In this document: positions 20,109 to 43,487 of the stretch, one piece after another
How positions within the stretch are numbered: position 1 is the first letter of the stretch
Layout: every line of letters starts with the position of its first letter
Assembly: GCF_000090795.2 (NCBI RefSeq)
Contig: NW_003546478.1
Span: 66,453 to 118,298, forward strand
Origin: Amphimedon queenslandica
Lineage: Eukaryota > Porifera > Demospongiae > Haplosclerida > Niphatidae
Direction: 5' to 3'
DNA length: 51,846 bases
Made by a program: the position numbers and the translations under genes
The notes under the pieces: generated by a model
The model's input: only the letters and a program-made list of their open reading frames with translations
The model's database searches: none
Told to the model about the DNA's origin: nothing

Positions 20109-21548
20109 TCATTTGACATCTGGAAGAAAATGTGTGAGCATGTCATCAACTTTTTTAACTTTCTTCCTAAATTTCTTGATACAGAGCAACTTTTTGAGTT
20201 CATCCAGAATCAGTACAAGTACCTCAATGATTGATATGATACTCATTCCAAGAAAGAGCCCAATCAAACCACCAATGTCTCCAAATAAGCCAGTCAGTGT
20301 CTTACTGTACTTGGTGACGTACTCATGAGTTTCTAAGCTTTCCAGGTAAACTTGGACAGAAAGAAAATTATTCTTGACAGCATCTTGTGATAAATTCAAC
20401 GATTTAGCAATACTCTTCAAAGCGTGACCATTAGGAAAACTGGAGTAGCTGCTTTTGTAATCGTACATACTGAACTGGCAGGGTAGAGGACAGGTAGCAG
20501 AGCTGACCCTGTAATCGAAGTATTCTTGGAGCAAGCAGCAGAGACTGTGCAAAGTGCAGTTAGGTGTGTTGATGTAAGGACCTGTGCTTGGCCTGTAAGG
20601 ATTAGGAACACAACCACAGACACTCTCATCTGCTAAGTGCTGGTAAAGGGCATTCTCTTTACATGCAAATTGAGAGTAAACCGTGCTCGGGAAGAAACCT
20701 AGCTCTCTTTCGTCGTTAGTGCAATCTCTTTCTTTTGTTTTGTCAATGTAGACTTTCCTTTCAACAGAAATGGCAACGTTTTGACCAGGAGCCACGCTAA
20801 TACCATAAAGGTTGGGCCGTGATATATCATTTCTATCATGAACGATAACTTTGACGCCAGTTAACCCGTGAAACGTTGGATGCGAGTCCTGTTCAATGTT
20901 CAATATTAAATTCAGCCCGTGCCTAACACCAATGTCTTTGGCCATTGGTACTGGCATTTTGCTTCTAATGCCATTGAAAGTGTAGCAGATACCTGCTGGT
21001 GTTAGTACAGGATAAAACATGTCCCTGCATGACACAATTTCACTATCTGCATCATGACTAAATGAGCACTGATAGATGAACCTCTTGTCATCAGGTAAAA
21101 GTAGGTCCCATACTTCACAATCAAACGCGTCACTAGTGTCGCTAGAATTGATTACTTCGCTGCATTCATCAAATAAACTCGTCTGATTAACCAAGTCCTG
21201 AGAGTTAAAGAGACTATGGATAACTGAAGAGAAGTCTGGCTCCTTGTCTTCACCGGTTGGGGTGTATACATTAAGATTGCATATCGTTACTGCTGGGAAT
21301 GGCAGCCCATTCTTCACTGAAGGCGATACCAAAATGGTTGATGCAGTTGGCTTATTGACATATTCTTTGATATTAAAGCCAATAACGACACAAACAGCAA
21401 TGAAAGAAGAAATGAGCAGCAATCCCCACATTATCTGCCTTATTTTAGATCTGCCCCTGAAGACGTGAATGACGCCATTTATCGTGGTAGTTTCAACAAA
21501 GTCACTGAAATATTTATCGCTCCAAGAGAACCTTCCGGCATTCTTCAT
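20109..21548 (-). CDS. DEG/ENaC (ASC) sodium channel subunit 1
   Basis: A 479-residue protein encoded without introns. Order: cytosolic N-terminus with TTTINGV (21-27) and FRGRSKIRQ (30-38), TM1 (about 40-60), FPAVTICNLNVY (84-95) just outside TM1, a large cysteine-rich extracellular domain, then GDIGGLIGLFLGMS with TM2 (about 420-448) and a basic C-terminal tail. The GxS selectivity triplet reads GMS (434-436). The usual His-Gly gating motif of the N-terminus reads Asn-Gly. ENaC/ASIC/FaNaC proteins form trimeric, amiloride-sensitive, mainly Na+ channels at the cell surface; the gating stimulus cannot be read from sequence. It converges with the GRL-like gene (116 bp apart). Confidence 0.95.
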   Translation of the reverse strand: MKNAGRFSWSDKYFSDFVETTTINGVIHVFRGRSKIRQIMWGLLLISSFIAVCVVIGFNIKEYVNKPTASTILVSPSVKNGLPFPAVTICNLNVYTPTGEDKEPDFSSVIHSLFNSQDLVNQTSLFDECSEVINSSDTSDAFDCEVWDLLLPDDKRFIYQCSFSHDADSEIVSCRDMFYPVLTPAGICYTFNGIRSKMPVPMAKDIGVRHGLNLILNIEQDSHPTFHGLTGVKVIVHDRNDISRPNLYGISVAPGQNVAISVERKVYIDKTKERDCTNDERELGFFPSTVYSQFACKENALYQHLADESVCGCVPNPYRPSTGPYINTPNCTLHSLCCLLQEYFDYRVSSATCPLPCQFSMYDYKSSYSSFPNGHALKSIAKSLNLSQDAVKNNFLSVQVYLESLETHEYVTKYSKTLTGLFGDIGGLIGLFLGMSIISIIEVLVLILDELKKLLCIKKFRKKVKKVDDMLTHFLPDVK

Positions 21549-21608
21549 GACTAAAAATTAGACAGAGTCGAATACAAGCCCAATCTATATGTGCATGCTA
21601 TGTGCTCA

Positions 21609-21618
21609 CTTTTATATA
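21609..21618 (-). promoter_or_regulatory. TATA box of DEG/ENaC 1
   Basis: On the - strand this reads TATATAAAAG, about 61 bp upstream of the start codon at 21548. That distance suits a short 5' leader. Confidence 0.55.
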
Positions 21619-21797
21619 GACTTCTGCTAATTGCCGTAACAATTATTTTGGTTTCCTGAAAATCACACGAGACAACAACTAGCTGAAACTAAAATTTGTT
21701 CAATCAATATGTGCAAAACAACAAGGCAGAGAACACATTGTGTGAATAAAACAATAAATTTTAGAATTTTAACTGCTGAAAATAAAATACAAAAGCT

Positions 21798-28410
<6,613 letters not shown>

Positions 28411-28581
28411 GACTGAAGACAGCAGAGACTATGGAAGGGCGGGAGCCCCAAACACGCATGCGCAGAAAGTCACGTGTTGTCACGTGTGTTATTATAAAAT
28501 TCAATAAAAAATTTATAAATAATTTTGCAATTCAATCTACATTATAAATAATTTATTAAAAAACACAGAGTGGCCAATAGA

Positions 28582-35022
<6,441 letters not shown>

Positions 35023-35290
35023 TGTGACTAATTAATTATTAATATCTTAATAATTAATATCTTAATAACTACCACAAATTTAATTTGTAGCGATACTTCC
35101 TTGTTTTGTTTTAGGCCTTAATTCTCTGCTGGAGGAGTCTTTAGGCAGCACACTTGCTGCTTAGAAAACTAAAGAAAGCTCCTGACCGTAACCAACCCAC
35201 TTTCAAAAGCTTACATGTATTACAAATGGTATCTAAAAAATGCAAATCATGGTATTTTTAATACTTCAATGATTTATTATACAAAAATAA
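35023..35290. other. Spacer between SLC13-type gene and ABCC-2
   Basis: It contains a duplicated attaatatcttaataa motif near 35,035-35,070. This is the 3' flank of the SLC13-type gene and the upstream region of ABCC-2. No gene was seen. Confidence 0.4.
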
Positions 35291-38200
35291 CTAAAAAGTA
35301 GCAGTATAGTTGCATTTGCCGGATATCGATCCACTGGTTGTTGTCCAGTTTGGAAACGTATGAAGATCAAACAAAGGAACTGCCCAAGTATTAACAGCCA
35401 AATTGACTGCAAAAACACAAATAATGTTCATAAAAATACCAGTGAGTACCTGCATATGAATGAACCTAGTAAAACTCAGTAAATGTTTCAGTATACTAAC
35501 CATGTCGTAGACTTTAAGATGACGATAAGTGAAAGCAATTGCATTGGGAGGAGTGGCGACAGGGAGCATGAAAGCAAATGAAGCAGAGACTGTAGCTGGT
35601 AACATGAGATAAAACGGATTGAGTGATAAAGCCACAGCCTAAAAATAACAAAAATTAAAAAGTACATGTAACTAAAAATATAAGCAAGACCCACTCTTGA
35701 TATAAGTCTGTTGCAGTAATACTTAAAAGTCTGCTACTAATAAAATTAATAATACTAAATGGGCAATGCAGTGCTGATATTTGTACTATTATTAACATGT
35801 ACCCAATGGCAATGGTACACTGTATATTAAGTTTTATTGACACACTGCATAAATAAATACACATCACTAGAATACATTGGTATACTGTACTATACTAACC
35901 AGTTGTGCTAGTATGGGTAAAAACAATGTAGTCGTTGCAACATTAGAAATGACTTCAGTGACTGAAGCAATGATGACAGAAACTGAGAGGACCTTCAATA
36001 CATCAGGAACATGTCTTATACCTAGTAGCCTCTTACCAATGACACATGATAGGCCAGATTTCTATAAAATAAATAATATTTATTATTACACATCATAATA
36101 ACGTTTCTCACACTACAAATGTCCTTCACATACCGTATAGCGCTTTAATTTTGCGGATTGATAAAAATCAAATTTTCACGGAAATAATTTTTGCAGATTC
36201 GCAATGTTAGTGCCACACCTTTAATGGCAATTGAAATTTTAGCGGATCTTTAATTTCGCGGTTTCATGCTAACCACAAAAATAGCGAAAGTTTAGCTCCT
36301 CGAAAATAAAGCACTATATGGTAATTGAGATTATTTGTATTAATGATAAGTAGGGCATTCAATCAAGGGTACATAAATGTACCCTTGACTTTTGCCCATT
36401 CAAAAATTTTTTAACCCGCTTGTTCCTCAACACAGATCCGCTCACAGGCCTCTAAAACCTTGCACTCTTATAAAGCACAATTTGTGAAAAGTTGCTAGTG
36501 GGTCTCAGTGAACTACAGACTAACAGTTTATACAAGCACAAGGATTAAACAAACAATGTGGTCAATTATAGACCCTATAAAATTTTAACACCCTAAACCC
36601 TCCCCTTTATGGGGTCCTGATTGTATACATGTACATACATCAGCTCCATCAGCTAGGGCAAAGCCAGATCCCAATAATAGGACAACGTTCCATGGAAGCT
36701 TATGATGGACACTATCCCAATCCAATAGAGTCTCTCTCCCATCAGCAGGACATGCTATATGAAGGAATGAATTAGGAACAGTATAATGATGTGAGTAACT
36801 TACAGCATGAGCAATGGCGTCGCCTACGAAAGAAGCAACAAGGTTTGGTGGGTAATATAAATAATAACAAGACAATAAAAATAACTGTACTAGAATCGGA
36901 AAAATAACTAAAAAGATTTAAAGAAAGAGCAAGAGAAAGGGAGAGAGAAGAGAAGAGTTACTTGATATAAAAATTTACAAGATACCTTTTCATATTGTCA
37001 TCTGTTTTAAAAATGGCTCCCCAGCCAGTAATGAACTGGGGCTCTCTGGTTAGCCACAGGAGAGCAAGAATCACAAAACAACACAGCAACTCAATCTCCG
37101 CAAACCTACACCCACACATTAAAGACAGCATGACACAAATTCTACATAAGTACATGTATGCGCTAATATTATTTCCATGCACCATTTTCTCATAATGGTA
37201 CATGAATCAGAATTCAATAACCATTAGAAGCTATCATGAAGGCTATTATTAGAATACTATCATGTAAATATTACTGGCACTACACTACACTACCTACAAT
37301 GGACATACAATGTATTACAATACTATGTAGAGTGACACTCGTGAGATCATTGGTAGTGTCTTACTTCCAAGGGCCAAGTCTCTTGTACTGTTGTCTCAAT
37401 ACATTACGTGCAGCTTTACTTGAATAAAAGCCACTAGCTCCGGCCTTTCTACACAGCAACCTCTTTAACTTTCCAAAACTGTTGAGAGAGAGGGGGAGGA
37501 GAGAGAGAGAGATTACAATAAAAAGAGAAATAGGTAGAACAAGATAAAGAAAGAAAAATAGAAACAGTATAAGTAAGAAAAATTGAACAGAGAAGATGAA
37601 AAATGGACAGTAATGCCAGTGGTTCAGACTAGAGTATTACCAGTCATTACAAAAGAGAAGTGACAGATACATCCATGATATAGAGAGACATAATATCATG
37701 AGAGGGAATGCAAATGCAAACCATAACCCAAAATTAATACCTGGTCCATCAGGAAAAAACCTAGGAACAAAAAAATTAAAATAGACTTCATGTAAAAACA
37801 GATTACAGCTACACAAAATTATGTGTATCGTGATAACGTTATGTGTTATTAGTAATATTACAATCATGTTATGCGTGATAGCATAATTATTTTATTTGAT
37901 GCAGTAAATGAACTGCTTACTGTTCTATGTCGCCTTTAAAGACGAGGTTAGGTCCTGTCCCGGTGAGCGTTGCAATGCCACCAATATTAGCGGAATAGGC
38001 CACACCCAACATGAGGCCTTTAGCAAGCCATGAGAAACCAGGGGTAGGTTTAGGATGTTGGACTGAAGCCGTCTCTGAATTATTATCATTATTTCTATAG
38101 AAAAGGATTAAAAATTAAAGGTCTATAGAAAAATGAAGCAATATTTTGAATCCTAAGTAAAACATAACACGTACTATAAAATGCCTAATCTTTATGCATG

Positions 38201-39943
38201 ATAAAAATGAAAATACTAAATTACTAATAACACTAACACATAATTATGATCACCTTGTACCTTTCCATGATTTCTTGTCTATCATCAGTATACCCATTAT
38301 TATCTTCAGTAATGGACTCAGTCTTCACATCAATAGGAGATTCCTTAATCTCATCTTCTTTCTCTTCTTCTGAAGACTCCGTAGAGTTATAAGACTGCTG
38401 ATGCTGCTGCCTAGCTGACACTAGTTGAACGTTTTCTGAGTAATCTTCAGTCCTAGGTTCTCCTCCCCCTCCTCCTCCTGTATCAGTGCCAACTTCTGAT
38501 GATGAGTGTTCACTTATTTCTTGTAGAACTGCTTGAGCAATGGGGAGCATCATGGCTGCAGTAGCTGTGTTACTGATCCACATTGAAAGGAATGCTGTGA
38601 CACACATGAAGCCGAGTAGAAGCCTTTAGAATAAAAATGGAGAGAGAGAGAGAGAAGTTTCAAAAAGAAAGAAAAAGGACACAGAGAGAAAAAGTAGCAG
38701 AGACAAAATACATGAACATTCACTACATTGCTAGTTTGTTAATTAATCAGAGATTATGCTATGCCAAATCTTACACTGACCATTTTGGACTGGACCCAAC
38801 CAGCAGCAACACAAGGAGTGCTATCCTCTTGTGCAGATTCCACTTTTCAATTGCTACAGCGACCATTAGACCTCCGACAAACAGCATATTGGTATCGTTG
38901 AGGTAGTTAATGGCGGTTTCTCCAGCAGTGAGAACACCAAGGGCAGGAAAGAGGAACAGTGGTAGTAGAGAAGTAGCAGCAAGAGGTATGGCCTCTGTTA
39001 TCCAGTAGACAGCTATAATGGCTATTGTGTAAAAAGCACACGCCTCCTAGAATGTACACAGTACATTAAAAACCTGTATACAGAATTTAAACAGATTTTT
39101 GACTGAATGTAATGTAACCCATGGTGTTTCATCAAAAATGGCAGGGAGAGAATTCTTCACTTTTATAATTTTTTCTAATGCGTATACATGTTTTTATGTT
39201 GTGTAGAAAGTTTGAGCTGACTCCGATGAAAATTGATTTTATAATGAACTTTTAAAGTTGCTCTAAAATGGAGCGAAAGTCCCTGTACTATAGTATAGGG
39301 ATTTTGGCCAAATTTCGTCAAAAATGAAAAGTAGAAATTTCTTTACTTTCATAATTTTTTCTGATACATTATACATGTACTTATGTTGCATAGAAAGTTT
39401 GAGCTGATCCCAATCAAAATTGAATTTGTTATGAATTTTAAAAAGACATAAGGAGTACATACATGTACAATTAAATAGGGCTACTTACAGAAGAGAGATC
39501 AAATGCAAAAGGAATAGGACAAAAGAGGATCGGTGTGACCACAATAACTGCTGTCCTCCACCAACCTTTAACATAATCCAGAGCTACTTGTCTTCTACCT
39601 AGAAAAATAATAGAAATAGCCCAGGATTAGGGAGAGAAAAACCAAATGAACACATGAATACATACATTGCCAAGTATCGTATATGTACATGCATTAGGAA
39701 CAAAATCAACCTTATATCTTAATAATTGAATACACAATTATACATATATCCTTTCAAAAGTGAAGAGTCTAACACAATTTACACAAATACTAGTGCAGTA
39801 CAGTATACTATCATAATGAACTATTTTCATAATATATAATAAATGTATCATTTACTCATGGGAACGTCTCCTTCATTAGGACTGCCTTCCTCCTCTTCTT
39901 CTTCTAACAAAGATGCATCGTCTCCGGTTCCATTAGCCGCCAT
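35291..39943 (-). CDS. SLC13-family sodium-coupled di/tricarboxylate (or sulfate) transporter
   Basis: Read leftward from ATG 39943 (exon 39856-39943, an acidic N-terminus with [13 protein letters not shown]) to TAG at 35291. Further exons include 39489-39598, 38781-39046, 38261-38623, 37921-38094, 37641-37760, 37365-37478, 36986-37105, and pieces at about 36,640-36,870, 35,890-36,060, 35,510-35,640 and 35,291-35,450. Signatures are [18 protein letters not shown], the first Ser-Asn-Thr motif [56 protein letters not shown], the second motif [18 protein letters not shown], and [20 protein letters not shown]. The two SNT/SNV motifs line the Na+ and substrate site in this family. A long Ser/Glu-rich cytosolic loop (about 38,265-38,510) follows the first. 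The exon boundary near 36,800-36,850 is uncertain. Substrate cannot be assigned. Confidence 0.92.
36133..36321. mobile_element. 189-bp MITE with TA target duplication, in an SLC13 intron
   Basis: The ends are inverted repeats: ccgtatagcgctttaatttt at the left, and the complement of aaaataaagcactatatgg at the right (about 24 bp with a few mismatches). TA flanks it on both sides (36131-36132 and 36322-36323), as expected for a Tc1/mariner-type non-autonomous element. It has no coding capacity. Confidence 0.8.
36364..36387. repeat. Perfect 24-bp inverted repeat
   Basis: caagggtacat, then aa, then atgtacccttg: 11-bp arms with a 2-bp centre, in the same SLC13 intron 43 bp from the MITE. It could be a hairpin or an element end; no function is assigned. 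Confidence 0.8.
39115..39445 (-). repeat. Two degenerate ~177-bp repeat copies in an SLC13 intron
   Basis: Two successive copies in reverse orientation (each with gtagaaagtttgagctga on the + strand), separated by ccctgtactatagtataggg. They lie in the intron between exons 39489-39598 and 38781-39046. Confidence 0.65.
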
Positions 39944-40042
39944 TTTAAATTATGAGCCTACATACGACACGCCCATAGCCCCGCCCATTCATTTAATTTT
40001 TTTAAATTTTCATTTAAATTTTTTGGGATCAAAAAATAATAA

Positions 40043-40863
40043 TCATCTGTGTTTCTTTGCTAGACCTGCTTTATTAATTGCAAATTTTGAAGCAGATTTT
40101 TGGTCCTTGGCTATTTCAATAGCGTAATAATGTTCATCACCATTGTTCTAAAAAATTATAAAAAAGATCTGCATTTTGAAGGACAAAAATAGAGAATTTT
40201 TCAACTTACATTATATAAATCTTTATTGCTTTTACTAGATCTACTATTAGCATTTATTGTAGATTTATGTGGCATTTTTATTCTTTTCAGAGATTTTGGA
40301 CTAATTACTAGCAGAGGATGAAAAAAAAATTTATAATTACAAGATGATCAAAATTTATTAAAACATACTGTGACTACACTCCACCACTAGAAAACCACCA
40401 AATCCCCTGGAACAATCCTTAACAGTGGTGACATTATCATAGCAAGAAGAGATGGTACCAGCACCAAGAGGACAACTGAAATTAGCATAAGCGGACTTAT
40501 AAGAAGAAATAGTTCGATTGTCATAGAAATTTGTCACACTTGCTGCATTAAAGTACAATGCTATAGACTAAAAATTATAATACAAGTTTATAAAAGTACT
40601 TCACTTTCTGATTGACAGAATAATAGAGCGACATAATCATTGATTCCATCAGCACAGACATCGCCGTATGTTGAATTGATGCACATTGAAATTTGATAGA
40701 CTCTTGTATAATCGATGCCATTTTTGAAATAAGTGATAAGCCTTAGAGCTGGTTTTAGATCACAGTATTCATACCCTGGAGCTTTCTCAATACTGGCAGA
40801 GTGAATATAGGACACTATTAGTGTCAGTATTAATAGTATTATACTAGGCATTATTCGTCTCAT
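40043..40863 (-). CDS. Small secreted SRCR-like protein with a basic C-terminus
   Basis: Exons 40600-40863, 40369-40567, 40210-40307 and 40043-40147 join in phase to 221 codons plus stop. Residues 1 to about 23 are a signal peptide (MRRIMPSIILLILTLIVSYI). One SRCR-like domain follows: ALRLITYF, YGDVCADG, YVALLFCQSE, then CPLGAGTISSCYDN and VVECSH. The last 70 residues are Lys/Ser/Asn-rich (SPKSLKRIKMPHKS, ending LAKKHR) with no membrane helix. It is divergent from SRCR-A to F and not part of that duplication. It ends 100 bp upstream of the SLC13-type gene on the same strand. An acceptor-like ttatag just before the ATG suggests a 5' UTR intron. SRCR assignment rests on cysteine pattern and short motifs. 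Confidence 0.7.
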
Positions 40864-40889
40864 CCTATAAACATCAAATGAATAGTAAA

Positions 40890-42200
40890 AAGGAAGCAAT
40901 ATTTAGTCAATATGCATCAGATAATGTAATGTAAATTGAGGACAATTTCAAAGCCATTTTTTAGATAAGTCATGGACTATAGTTTTACTTTTTTTGACAA
41001 TATTTTGATACTTATTAAAATGGTCATAACTTGAAAAACTGAAGTTGGAATTGACTCAAACTTTCTATATACTGTAAGTACAACAATATGCATTAGAAAA
41101 TGTAATAAAAATTGGAGGTGATTTCAGAGCCATTTTTTGGAAAAAACCATGGGCACTGTAAGTACAACAATATGCATTAGAAAATGTAATAAAAATTGGA
41201 GGTGATTTCAGAGCCATTTTTTGGAAAAAACCATGGGCTATAGTACAGGGTATTTTTCCAAAATTTGGAGTTTTTAAAAAGTGGTCATAACTCGAAAAAT
41301 TGAAATCGGAATTGGCTCAAACTTTCTACGTAGCATAAGTACATCAATATGTATCAGAAAATGTAATAAAAATTGGGGGTCATTTTGGAGCCATTTTTTG
41401 CAAAAAACCATGGGCTATATATAGTACAGGGTATTTTTCTGAAATTTGGAGTTTTTAAAAAGTGGTCATAACTCGAAAAATTGAAGTCGGAATTGGCTCA
41501 AACTTTCTATATACTATAAGTACAACAATATGCATTAGAAAATGTAATAAAAATTGGAGGTGATTTCAGAGCCATTTTTTGGAAAAAACCAAGGCTATAG
41601 TACAGGGTATTTTACTGGGATTTGGAGTTTTTAAAAATAGTCATAACTCAAAAAATTGGAGTTGGAATTGGTTCAAACTTTCTATGTAGCATAAGTATAT
41701 CAATATGTATCAGAAAATGTAATAAAAATTGGGAGTGATTTCGGAGCCATTTTTTTGCAAAAAACCATGGGCTATAGTATAGTACAAGGTATTTTTCCGA
41801 AATTTGGAGTTTTTAAAAAGTGGTCATAACTTGAAAAATTGCAGTCAGAATTGGCTCAAACTTTCTACGTAGCATAAATATATCAATATGTATCAGAAAA
41901 TGTAATAAAAATTGGGGGTAATTTCGGAGCCATTTTTTGGATAAAAACCATGGGCTATAGTACAGGATATTTTTCCAAAATTTGGAGTTTTTAAAAAGTG
42001 GTCATAACTCGAAAAATTGAAATCGGAATTGGCTCAAACTTTCTACATAGCATAAGTACATCAATATGTATCAGAAAATGTAATAAAAATTGGGGGTGAT
42101 TTTGGAACCATTTTTTGGAAAAAACCATGGGCTATAGTCGAGTCTTTTTTTGCTTTTTCAAAAATTTGCTACTTTAAAAAATGACCATAATTCAAAAAAT
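40890..42200 (+). repeat. ~177-bp satellite-like tandem array, about 7 units
   Basis: The gggctatag landmark occurs near 41235, 41412, 41592, 41769, 41952 and 42129 (spacings 177-183), with further partial units at about 40,960 and 41,151. The 41,151-41,235 interval is an 84-bp partial duplication. Units share cataactcgaaaaattgaa, ggctcaaactttctacgtag (containing the palindrome ctacgtag) and cagaaaatgtaataaaaatt. The last unit decays after 42,150. No coding potential was seen. Confidence 0.92.
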
Positions 42201-42359
42201 TTCAGCTGAAATCAGTTCAAACTTTTACACAAAAAGTAATCATTTCTTGGAAAAAGCAAAGATTATGGTATTTTTCATATTTTTTCAGATAGCCATAAGT
42301 CAAAATCTATTTAAAATAGGAATCATTACGTATTGTTCCTTTCCCTTGAGTTACATGAT

Positions 42360-42391
42360 AACAAGCTTGTTGACACTTCAACAAGCTTGTT
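42360..42391. repeat. Two tandem copies of the palindrome AACAAGCTTGTT
   Basis: The 12-bp perfect palindrome at 42360-42371 recurs at 42380-42391, a 20-bp period (tgacacttc lies between). Function unknown. Confidence 0.75.
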
Positions 42392-42650
42392 AACACTCTG
42401 AGCACAGGTGGTCTATCTAAATATTAATAATCTGAATATATTTACCAGTGATCTTATTAGGCAGACTGTAAATTTGATGAGAAAAATCTCCCTTTACCTT
42501 TCAGTTTCTTACTTAGTTCTCTATCTCTCTCTACAAAAATGGTGAGTTCTGCTTCCAGCTCCTCCTTATTTTAGGAGGGGCCCTATGCATGGCTCAGTGC
42601 AGCCCCGCCTAGGGAGCTTCGGCAGTCTCAAGCCAGGGGTCCGGATAAAA

Positions 42651-42667
42651 GTAGGAGTAGGAGTAGG
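42651..42667. repeat. (GTAGGA)n microsatellite, left part
   Basis: About three hexanucleotide units; the array resumes at 43004-43031 on the far side of the MITE-like element. Confidence 0.8.
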
Positions 42668-42668
42668 C

Positions 42669-43003
42669 AGGGGCGTTTCTAGCATGGGGCTGAATGGTGC
42701 TTGAGCCCCCCTCATGGCTGGGCTCAGAAAAAATTACTGAAGTCCTGGACTCTTGCATCACTACCAAGCCTCTTAACAAAGTTATCTAGCCCCCTTATCA
42801 TGATTTCAGCAGTTTCCAGTGCTTTAAGGAGCAATCAGAAGTACCAGTAACATGGCAGTATGCTTGAAAGGATCTTGGCCCCACCCATAATTGACGAAAA
42901 TGCAGAAAAAGGCCGTTTTACCGCCGTAAAACTGGGTGTGGCCAAAATTGCGGCGCGCTTCGCGCCCTCAGCTCCCCCTTCCTCAATTCCTAGATACGCC
43001 CCT
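42669..43003. mobile_element. ~335-bp MITE-like element inserted in a GTAGGA microsatellite
   Basis: The left end reads aggggcgtttctag, and the right end (complement) reads aggggcgtatctag, giving terminal inverted repeats of about 14 bp. GTAGGA repeats flank both sides, so the insertion split or was copied with the microsatellite. The right half holds an internal palindrome (gttttac...gtaaaac near 42,914-42,932) and the GC-rich hairpin-like gcggcgcgcttcgcgcc. There is no open frame for a transposase. Confidence 0.6.
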
Positions 43004-43031
43004 AGTAGGAGTAGGAGTAGGAGTAGGAGTT

Positions 43032-43466
43032 AGAAGTCTCAAGCTATAACAATTTAAGCTACTTACTGATTAGGTCAGTTGATACTCAGTTAAGGCTTTT
43101 AGTAAGCTGAATTTGCCATAAATACTGTGAGCATGCATGGAGAATTAGAGATAGATTCTCAGCTATCTTTACATTCTGCATGTGTGATGAATGCTTTGTA
43201 TAAAGATCTATTCAAACAGCAACTGCTAAATATATACATGCATAAATCTCCCAAATATAAAACAAAAAAATCATAGCCTGATATTGAAGTCAATATGTAT
43301 TACGATTGGCATTTATAATCAACCCAATAGTACATTCCAATGCTCCAAAATTGGATGTATTGTTTACATTACACTATGAACATACAGTTAGCATAATAAT
43401 TCTTATGCACTTGACTGCTTTTACTAGCTACTACAAATACCACTAACACTATGTTTTTACTTACAG
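43032..43466. other. Upstream region of DEG/ENaC 2
   Basis: No gene was seen. It ends with ttttacttacag (acceptor at 43466), followed by a 21-nt leader and the start codon. The 5' UTR exon of DEG/ENaC 2 should therefore lie further upstream, but I could not place it. Confidence 0.4.
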
Positions 43467-43487
43467 AGGGCATAGCAGAAGATCATA

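Noticed and set aside
39843..40127. Open frame of 94 codons on the + strand
   Set aside because: It is antisense to the first exon of the SLC13-type gene and to the last exon of the small SRCR-like gene; both - strand readings are family-supported.
40890..42200. Regularly spaced repeats considered as a CRISPR array
   Set aside because: The whole ~177-bp unit is conserved with no unique spacers, and the surrounding genes are animal-type with introns. It is a tandem satellite.
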